Origin: Clostridia bacterium
GTDB taxonomy: Bacteria; Bacillota_A; Clostridia; Christensenellales; Aristaeellaceae
Length of the DNA stretch: 37,910 bases
Assembly (NCBI GenBank): GCA_017432405.1
Contig: JAFRJF010000316.1
Location: 1-37,910 of the forward strand
Direction: 5' to 3'
The notes under the pieces were generated by a model. That model did not search any database. It saw only the letters and a list, made by a program, of their open reading frames with translations, and was not told the DNA's origin. Both the position numbers and the translations under genes were made by a program. Of this stretch, positions 32,206-37,910 are shown in pieces (position 1 is the first letter of the stretch; every line of letters starts with the position of its first letter).

Positions 32206-33318
32206 ATGTCCGACTTTACCGAGCAGCGCGCCAGGGACCTTCAGTTGCGCATACGCACCATGCTGCGCGAGCTTCCGGACGTCTGCTTCGATTTCATCAA
32301 CGCCATCGATTCCACGACCCAGCCGTTGACGCGCTACGCCTATGTGATCGACCTGAAGCTGTTCTTCGGCTTCTTGACCCAGGAGCTTCCCAAGTTCGCG
32401 GACAAAGCGCCAGGCGCCCTGGACGCCTCGGACCTTTCAAAGGTTACCTCCCGGGACATCTACATGTATATGGACTATCTTACGCTGTACATGCGCGACG
32501 ACGTCGAAGTCACCAATCAGGAATTGGGAAAATTGCGTAAAATATCTTCTTTACGAAGCTTTTACAAATTTCTGTATAAAAATGGCTATATCGATTCAGA
32601 CCCCGCCGCGCTGGTGGACATGCCCAAGCGGCACCAGAAGCCCATCATACGGCTGGAAATCGACGAGGTCGCCCGCATGCTGGATCTGGTGGAGAGCGGC
32701 GCGCAGCAGACCGAGCGCCAGAAGAAATACAACGCCCATACCCGCGCCAGGGACCTGGCGATCCTTACCCTCTTCCTGGGCACCGGCATTCGCGTCAGCG
32801 AGCTGGTGGGCATCAACATCGACGACATCGATTTTTCCATCAACGGCTTCCTGGTGACCCGCAAGGGCGGCAATCAGGCCATACTCTACTTTCCCGACGA
32901 GGTCGCGCGGGTCCTGCAGGACTACATGAAGGTCCGTATGGAGTTGACGCCCGTGCCGGGCCACGAGGAGGCGCTGTTCCTGTCGCTTCAAAACCGCCGC
33001 ATCACGGTGCGGGCCGTGGAAATCATGGTGAAAAAATACGCCTCGATGGCCGCACCGTTGAAGAAGAAGCTGAGCCCCCACAAGCTGCGAAGCACCTTCG
33101 GCACGAACCTGTACCACGAAACCGGAGATATTTACCTGGTGGCCGACGTGCTCGGCCACAGCGACGTGAACACCACCCGCAGGCATTACGCCGCCATGAC
33201 CGACGACCGCAGGCGCATGGCGGCGCGGCGGGTCCATGTGCGCGGCGACGAAGCGCCGGACGATGAACCCGTGGACGGTGAGCCGTCGAACACCGATGAA
33301 AGTCCCCTTCAAAAATGA
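32206..33318 (+). CDS. Tyrosine recombinase, Xer-like
   Basis: A 370-residue site-specific recombinase. All catalytic residues are present: R196 (GTGIRVSELV), K220 (VTRKGG), H292 and R295 (SPHKLRSTFGT), H318 (LGHSDVNTT) and the nucleophile Y328 (RRHYAA). The N-terminal SAM-like core-binding domain (about 20-145) is longer than in XerC/XerD (about 300 residues in total), a little like XerS of streptococci (about 356). An acidic tail follows Tyr. No phage or transposon genes are near, so a role as a chromosomal Xer recombinase is likely, but I cannot exclude an integrase-like role. The start is ATG 32206, with GGAGG 11 bases upstream. A repeat of CCGCATTTAT (32128-32137 and 32164-32173) lies upstream. 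Confidence 0.9.
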   Translation: MSDFTEQRARDLQLRIRTMLRELPDVCFDFINAIDSTTQPLTRYAYVIDLKLFFGFLTQELPKFADKAPGALDASDLSKVTSRDIYMYMDYLTLYMRDDVEVTNQELGKLRKISSLRSFYKFLYKNGYIDSDPAALVDMPKRHQKPIIRLEIDEVARMLDLVESGAQQTERQKKYNAHTRARDLAILTLFLGTGIRVSELVGINIDDIDFSINGFLVTRKGGNQAILYFPDEVARVLQDYMKVRMELTPVPGHEEALFLSLQNRRITVRAVEIMVKKYASMAAPLKKKLSPHKLRSTFGTNLYHETGDIYLVADVLGHSDVNTTRRHYAAMTDDRRRMAARRVHVRGDEAPDDEPVDGEPSNTDESPLQK

Positions 33319-33338
33319 AGGATCTTTTTGAAGGGGAC
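33302..33338. terminator. Bidirectional terminator overlapping the recombinase stop codon
   Basis: A 14-bp perfect stem (GTCCCCTTCAAAAA / TTTTTGAAGGGGAC) with a 9-base loop. The left arm is formed by the last codons of the recombinase gene, and the TGA at 33316-33318 lies in the loop. It ends 7 bases before the rnhA stop, so it serves both convergent genes. Confidence 0.88.
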
Positions 33339-33345
33339 CTTACTA

Positions 33346-33792
33346 TTATATTTTGATGTTGTGCTGCTTGATTTCGCCGGTGGCCAGCGCGTCGCAGCGG
33401 TTGTTGTAGGGGTTGTCCGCGTGGCCCTTGACCTTGATCCACTCGATCCTGTGGATGCCGGCATACTTCAGCAGCTCCTGCCACAGGTCCACGTTTTCCA
33501 CCGGCTTCTTGTCGCTCTTGATCCAGTTCCGGCGCTGCCAGCTGTCCAGCCAGTGCTTCTGGAAGGCGTTCACCAGGTAGGCACTGTCCGAATACACGCT
33601 GACCTCACAGGGCTCTTTAAGCCTGGACAACGCCTGTATGGGCGCTGTCAGCTCCATGCGGTTGTTCGTGGTGTGGGCCTCATAGCCGGAGATCTCCAGC
33701 TTCTTGTCCCTGTACATCAGTATGGCGCCCCAACCGCCCGGGCCGGGATTGCCGGAGCAGGCGCCGTCCGTATAGATGATCACTTTTTTCAA
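33346..33792 (-). CDS. rnhA: Ribonuclease HI
   Basis: A 148-residue enzyme that cuts RNA in RNA-DNA hybrids. The four catalytic acids are seen: D9 in YTDGACSGNPGPGGWG, E47 in NNRMELTAPIQAL, D69 in YSDSAYLVNA and the C-terminal Asp in NNRCDALA (about D133). The basic handle region SWQRRNWIKSDKKPVEN is present, as in E. coli-type RNase HI. The start is ATG 33792, overlapping the end of the ZnuA-like gene by 4 bases (ATGA), so it is the last gene of the mutS operon as seen here. Confidence 0.97.
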   Translation of the reverse strand: MKKVIIYTDGACSGNPGPGGWGAILMYRDKKLEISGYEAHTTNNRMELTAPIQALSRLKEPCEVSVYSDSAYLVNAFQKHWLDSWQRRNWIKSDKKPVENVDLWQELLKYAGIHRIEWIKVKGHADNPYNNRCDALATGEIKQHNIKI

Positions 33793-34748
33793 TGCTGCTT
33801 CCTCCCGGCGTCCGCGCGCTCAAAGGCATCGCATATGGCCTGCGCGTTTTCGCCCTGGATTTCAAGATATCTGTCGAAGCCTTCGCCCTCTGCGTGCGTC
33901 GACAGCACGTCGATCAACGCGACGGCATGGCCCTGCGCCTCCAGCGCTTCGACCAGGGCCTGCGGCGCCTGCTTTTCGATCAGCACCACCTCGGCGTCGG
34001 CCTTTTCCAGCCGCTCCAGCCACATGGCCAGCTCGTTGTCTCCGTAGGCCGAGCCGGTCTCCCGCTCGATCCAGTCCGCGACCTCGAGCTGATAATCCTC
34101 TGCCACATAGATCAGCGCCTCGCCCATCAGCGCCACGCGTCGGCCTTCGAGGGCGGCCAGCTTGATCCGGGAGGCGTCCAGCAGTGCTTCCAACGCCTTG
34201 ATGGCACTTTCGGCGTTGCCGATATACCGCACCGAATATTCCGGGTCCAGCGAAACCAGCGTCGCGGAGATGCTTTCCACGATGTGCGCCGCGCCGTCCA
34301 GCGACATGTACAGGTGTGGGTTTGGCCCCTGAAAGTGGGACTGCGCCTCGCCGTTCGCGCGCTGCTTGGGTTCGTAGAGCTCCAGGTTATAGAGCACCGC
34401 AGAGACGGCGGGACCGCCTTCTCCCCAGCCAAACAGCGTGCTTTCAAAGGTCTCCAGGCCACGCCCGCCAGCAATGACGGCGTCCGCGCCCCGAACGAGC
34501 AGCGCCGCGTCCCAATCGGAGAGCTGATAGGCCCGCAGGCAGCCGTCCTGGGGCTGCACCAGGCAGTGCAGCGCCGCGTCGGGCACCCCCTGCATGACGG
34601 CGTCCGTCAGCGCGTATATGGGATAGAACGTGGCATAGATCGAAATCGGCCCGGTCTCCTCCTGTACCAGCGGTTTGCAGCCGGTTAGCGCAGACATGAG
34701 GACGAGCAGTATAAGCGCCAGTTTGACAGCACGGCGCAAGCGGTTCAC
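33789..34748 (-). CDS. ZnuA-like substrate-binding lipoprotein with changed metal ligands
   Basis: A 319-residue lipoprotein (lipobox LMSALTGC, Cys 24) of the cluster A-I metal-binding family that delivers Zn or Mn to ABC importers. Family marks are ATFYPIYALTDAV (about 39-51), GCLRAYQLS (69-77), NPHLYMSLDGA (143-153) and IEKQAPQALVEAL (257-269). Of the four usual ligands, the first His (GCLHDYQL) is R72 here and the third His is E210 (MGEALIYVAED). The second, H145, and the acidic fourth, D280, remain. No permease or ATPase is adjacent. The start given is GTG 34748, which is very near AAAGGAA. TTG 34739, with better spacing, may be the true start. Confidence 0.8.
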   Translation of the reverse strand: MNRLRRAVKLALILLVLMSALTGCKPLVQEETGPISIYATFYPIYALTDAVMQGVPDAALHCLVQPQDGCLRAYQLSDWDAALLVRGADAVIAGGRGLETFESTLFGWGEGGPAVSAVLYNLELYEPKQRANGEAQSHFQGPNPHLYMSLDGAAHIVESISATLVSLDPEYSVRYIGNAESAIKALEALLDASRIKLAALEGRRVALMGEALIYVAEDYQLEVADWIERETGSAYGDNELAMWLERLEKADAEVVLIEKQAPQALVEALEAQGHAVALIDVLSTHAEGEGFDRYLEIQGENAQAICDAFERADAGRKQH

Positions 34749-34772
34749 TTCCTTTGATGGATAATAAGGCGA

Positions 34773-35732
34773 TCACACGACGGGCAGCGCGTCATCGCCA
34801 AATTTCTCCACGATGGCGTCCCGCATCCGTACCGCCAGGGATCGGGCGGTTTCCCCCTCCGCTGCCAGCCAGATCACCCTGGGGTCGCGCCTGAACCAGG
34901 TCAGCTGGCGCTTGGCCAGGTTTCTGGAAGCCTTCTTCGTTAGATAGACGGCGAATTCCATGGTGATCTCGCCCCGAAGCGCCTCCGCGATCTCCTTGTA
35001 GCCGATGGCCTGCAGCGCCGTGGGATGCCGCTGCTCGGCGTTCATCAGCGCGCGCACCTCGTCCACCAGGCCGTCTTCGAGCATTTTATCCACACGGGCG
35101 TCGATGCGCCGGTACAGCACATCCCTGGGCCAGTCCGGCGCGAAGATGATCTCCCGGAAGTCGCCCTGGCTCTGGCGGTCCAAGCGGGTATGCTCCGACA
35201 GGGTCATGCCCGTGAGCCTGAAAACTTCAATGGCGCGGCTCACCCGGCGCACGTCGTTTTCGTGCAGCCTGTCGGCGGAGGCCGGGTCGATTTGGCGAAG
35301 CATGTCGTGCAACTTCCGCCTGCCCTCCGGCGTTTCCCCCATCTCCATCAGCTGTCGGTGCATCGCCTCGTCGCTGCGCTGGCTGGAAAAGCTCATGGGC
35401 CTTGTGACCGCGTCGATGTACAGCCCGGTCCCGCCGCACAGCACGGGAACCCTGCCCCTTGCGGCGATGCCCAGGATGCAAGCCTTGGCGGCCTCCCTGT
35501 AGGCGTCGGCGGAGTAGCCGCTGGCGGGGTCGACGCAGCCGATCATGTGGTGCGGTATGCCCGCCATCTCATCCGCCGTGGGCGCGGCGGAGAGTATGCC
35601 CATGCCGGAATAGATCTGCATGGAATCGGCGGAGACCACCTCGCCGCCCACCAGCCTGCAGAGCTCGACCGCGCAGGCGGTCTTTCCGGAGGCCGTGGGC
35701 CCGGCGACCACCGGCAGTATCGTCTTTTCCAT
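34773..35732 (-). CDS. miaA: tRNA dimethylallyltransferase MiaA
   Basis: A 319-residue enzyme that adds a dimethylallyl group to A37 of tRNAs reading UNN codons. The P-loop GPTASGKT (about 11-18), SADSMQIYSGMGI (about 35-47, with the catalytic Asp), VPVLCGGTGLYIDAV (about 95-109) and QAIGYKEI (about 241-248) are all typical. The start is ATG 35732, with GAGG 6 bases upstream. GTG 35744 in frame overlaps the mutL stop and is an alternative. miaA after mutL is a widely kept gene order. Confidence 0.96.
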   Translation of the reverse strand: MEKTILPVVAGPTASGKTACAVELCRLVGGEVVSADSMQIYSGMGILSAAPTADEMAGIPHHMIGCVDPASGYSADAYREAAKACILGIAARGRVPVLCGGTGLYIDAVTRPMSFSSQRSDEAMHRQLMEMGETPEGRRKLHDMLRQIDPASADRLHENDVRRVSRAIEVFRLTGMTLSEHTRLDRQSQGDFREIIFAPDWPRDVLYRRIDARVDKMLEDGLVDEVRALMNAEQRHPTALQAIGYKEIAEALRGEITMEFAVYLTKKASRNLAKRQLTWFRRDPRVIWLAAEGETARSLAVRMRDAIVEKFGDDALPVV

Positions 35733-35740
35733 AGGCCGCC

Positions 35741-37726
35741 TCACTGTATGCGCTTGAACATCTTTTCAAGCTCCCGGCGGCTGATCACCTTCATCACCGG
35801 CCTGCCGTGGGGGCAGGTCGGCGGCGCGCCGGTATCCAGCATCTGGCGGATCAGCGCCTCGATCTCATCCCGGCTCAGCGGATCGCCGCCCTTGACGGCG
35901 CTCTTGCACGCCATCTGCATGACCTCCGCCCGGCGCAGGTCGACGGTCGCGCTGCGAACCCGGTTCAGGGCGTTGACGGTGTCCATGAAGGCCGGCTTCA
36001 GGTCCGCCTTGCCCAGTATGAAGGGCACGGCCCGGACCTGTATATCCGTCTCGCCGAAGGGCTCCACGTCGTAGCCGGCGTCCCTCAGGGGCTCGAGGTT
36101 GTCCATGATCAGCGCGATCTCCCGTGCGGACAGACGGAGGATCATCGGCGTCAGCAGCTGCTGCGAGCCCCTGCCCGCCTCCAATTGCGCCATGAATTTC
36201 TCGTACTGAAGGCGCTCGTGGGCCGCATGCTGGTCGATCAGCACCAGCGAATCGTCAGCCTCGATCAGTATATAGGTGTTCAGCACCACGCCGATGACGC
36301 GATAGGCCGGCTTTTGAGGCGCGTCTGGCGTCTCATGCGACTCTCTTTCAGTCTGGCTTTGAACGGGCGGCGCTTCCAGCGGCCCCTGTTCTATGGGCTC
36401 AGCCTTCGGCGCTGGCGCGAGATCGGAAAGGCGATCCTCCCGCAAAACGCTTCCCCGGGTGTCCCCCAGCTTTTGCAGCTCCTGGCGGACCACCCGCTGA
36501 AACACGTCCAGCTGCACCGGCTTTTCCCTACGCTGGACTGGCCTGGATTCGACTTGCCGCGCCATCGGTTCAGGCTTGACATTGGATTCGGCGGCTGGCG
36601 CAGGGGTTTCCTCCCTGCGAACGGTCGATGCCGGGGCGGGGCTTTCTTCCACGGCTGCGGGTGCCGGGACGATCTCCCGGACGGTGGCGACCCGCTCCAC
36701 GGACACGTTGGATGGCCGGTCCGGGCCCAGCTGCAGCACCCGTTCGCCCTCGAATGCGCTTCTCAGCAGGCGCTCGGCCACGGCGCGCATGGCGACCTCG
36801 TCCTTGAAGCGCACCTCCAGCTTGTTGGGATGCACGTTGACATTCACGCTGGTGGGCGGCACGACCAGGTTCAGCGCGCACATCGGGTACATGCCGATGG
36901 TCACCCGGCTGCGGCACACCTCCTCCAGGGCCCTGGACAGCAGCGCACAGCGCACGGTCCGCCCGTTGATGAAAAAGGATTGATGGGCCCGCGTGGCCTT
37001 GGCCTGCTCGCCGATGCCGATCAGCCCATGGATGCGGGTGCCGCCCTCGCAGGCGTCCACCTCGACCATCAGCTCCGCCGTCTGCTTTCCGTAGACCGCA
37101 AACACCGCGTGGCGCAGCTTGCCGTCGCCGAAGCTGTGATAGACGTTGGTGCCGTTGTTGATGTAGCGCACGGCGATATCAGGGTTACCCATGATCATCC
37201 GCGCCACCACGTCGCCCACCAGTCCGCCCTCGTAGGCGGGCTTTTTCAAAAACGCCCTGCGCACCGGCAGATTGTAGAACAGGTCCTTCATCACGAAGGT
37301 GGTGCCCTCCGGGCAGCCGGTCTCCTTCACGCGCAGGTCCGCCCCGCCGTCGATGTTCAGCCTGACGCCGGTGTCCTGCCTCCTGGCGCGGGTGGTCATC
37401 TCCACGTGGGAGACCGACGCGATGGAGGGCAGCGCCTCGCCGCGAAAGCCCAGCGTGCGGATGTCGTCCAGCTGGTCGGCGCTCTGCAGCTTCGAGGTGG
37501 CGTGGTTCTCAAAGGCCAGCCGCACTTGGTTCGGCTCGATGCCGCAGCCGTTGTCGGTCACCCGAAGGTAGTCGATCCCGCCGCCCTTGATCTCCACGGT
37601 GACGGCGGTAGCGCCGGCGTCGATGGCGTTTTCCATCAGCTCCTTAACCACCGAGCTGGGGCGTTCAACCACCTCGCCGGCGGCGATCCTGCCGACGGTT
37701 GCGGCGTCCAATACGCGAATCGGCAT
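35741..37726 (-). CDS. mutL: DNA mismatch repair protein MutL
   Basis: A 661-residue mismatch repair ATPase and nicking endonuclease. The GHKL domain (about 1-330) shows RIAAGEVVERPSSVVKEL, NGCGI and GFRGEALPSIASV. A long, low-complexity linker with many Pro, Glu and Ala (about 335-460) connects to the dimer domain. This carries the endonuclease motif DQHAAHERLQYEKF and the zinc-site motifs ACKSAV and CPHGRP, so it is of the nicking type used by bacteria without MutH. The start is ATG 37726 with GGAGG 8 bases upstream. mutS ends 15 bases before it. Confidence 0.97.
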   Translation of the reverse strand: MPIRVLDAATVGRIAAGEVVERPSSVVKELMENAIDAGATAVTVEIKGGGIDYLRVTDNGCGIEPNQVRLAFENHATSKLQSADQLDDIRTLGFRGEALPSIASVSHVEMTTRARRQDTGVRLNIDGGADLRVKETGCPEGTTFVMKDLFYNLPVRRAFLKKPAYEGGLVGDVVARMIMGNPDIAVRYINNGTNVYHSFGDGKLRHAVFAVYGKQTAELMVEVDACEGGTRIHGLIGIGEQAKATRAHQSFFINGRTVRCALLSRALEEVCRSRVTIGMYPMCALNLVVPPTSVNVNVHPNKLEVRFKDEVAMRAVAERLLRSAFEGERVLQLGPDRPSNVSVERVATVREIVPAPAAVEESPAPASTVRREETPAPAAESNVKPEPMARQVESRPVQRREKPVQLDVFQRVVRQELQKLGDTRGSVLREDRLSDLAPAPKAEPIEQGPLEAPPVQSQTERESHETPDAPQKPAYRVIGVVLNTYILIEADDSLVLIDQHAAHERLQYEKFMAQLEAGRGSQQLLTPMILRLSAREIALIMDNLEPLRDAGYDVEPFGETDIQVRAVPFILGKADLKPAFMDTVNALNRVRSATVDLRRAEVMQMACKSAVKGGDPLSRDEIEALIRQMLDTGAPPTCPHGRPVMKVISRRELEKMFKRIQ

Positions 37727-37741
37727 GATTGTATCCTCCGT

Positions 37742-37910
37742 TTATATCCGCTTGGCCTTTTCGTTGATCTCAAACAGCTTGTTCAGCGCGTCGATGGGCG
37801 TCATGCTGACCACGTCCAGCGCTGCGATCTCCTGCACCAGCTCCATCGGCTGGAAGTCCATAAGGCCGAGCTGGCGGTCCTGGGGCTTCTTGCGGTCGTC
37901 CAGTATGTTC
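37742..37910 (-). CDS. mutS: DNA mismatch repair protein MutS, C-terminal end (partial)
   Basis: The last 55 codons of a gene that enters from the right edge. It ends in LDVVSMTPIDALNKLFEINEK before TAA at 37744-37742. The MTPIDALNKL wording is the standard C-terminal end of bacterial MutS. Position immediately before mutL supports it. Confidence 0.9.
   Translation of the reverse strand, partial: NILDDRKKPQDRQLGLMDFQPMELVQEIAALDVVSMTPIDALNKLFEINEKAKRI

Overview
The window reads as chromosomal DNA of a GC-rich, anaerobic, endospore-forming member of the Clostridia (Firmicutes). The signs are a GerA-type spore germination operon, a SpoIIP homologue, a Spo0A-family regulator, the Firmicutes order ecfA1-ecfA2-ecfT-truA, a flavodiiron protein for O2/NO detoxification, tRNA genes with encoded CCA, strong GGAGG ribosome binding sites and sigma-A promoters with TATAAT boxes. 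I cannot name a genus.

Layout. 1-1407 (minus) is a small accessory patch: the start of a condensation-domain-like gene, a broken yciI, a GNAT acetyltransferase and a 56-codon orphan frame. 1408-1868 has no gene I can support. 1869-2324 is a minus-strand tRNA operon, Arg(TCT)-His(GTG)-Gln(TTG)-Lys(TTT), with its promoter and a 38-bp palindromic terminator. 2403-3982 holds a small membrane protein and an MsmX/UgpC-type sugar ABC ATPase. 4210-8635 (minus) is a tight six-gene operon: ecfA1-ecfA2-ecfT (energising module for vitamin uptake), truA, ybaK and a HAD phosphatase. Divergent from it, 8824-12453 (plus) is the glycolytic run pgk-tpiA-gpmI, with a hairpin of 7-bp repeats between the first two genes. 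12527-16605 (minus) has a eukaryote-like glycogen branching enzyme, a Spo0A-like regulator and SpoIIP. 16883-19019 (plus) has an RpiR regulator and a HI0933-type flavoprotein. 19086-20930 (minus) is a flavodiiron protein fused to flavin reductase and rubredoxin, whose natural N-terminus is cut by an amber codon. 21066-24660 (minus) is the gerAA-gerAB-gerAC operon, with a wrecked surface-protein pseudogene diverging from it (24908-25808).

25899-27344 (minus) is a membrane-anchored metallophosphoesterase with altered metal ligands. 27553-28941 (plus) is radA. 29010-31996 (plus) is a run of five genes, nearly all cysteine-rich: DUF5685, a J-domain/TPR protein with a Cys-rich tail, a membrane zinc-ribbon protein, DUF6062 and a 9-Cys mini-protein. 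It is followed by an unusual nested inverted-repeat element (31999-32088) and a tyrosine recombinase gene. 33346-37910 (minus) is the DNA repair/tRNA modification operon mutS-mutL-miaA, continued by a ZnuA-like lipoprotein and rnhA.

Most of the window is housekeeping. The places most worth a second look are the cysteine-rich five-gene cluster (with isoprenoid-synthase-like Asp motifs in DUF5685), the switch-like RNA/DNA fold before the recombinase gene, the active-site-altered metallophosphoesterase, the amber codon at the start of the flavodiiron gene, and the Spo0A paralogue beside spoIIP.
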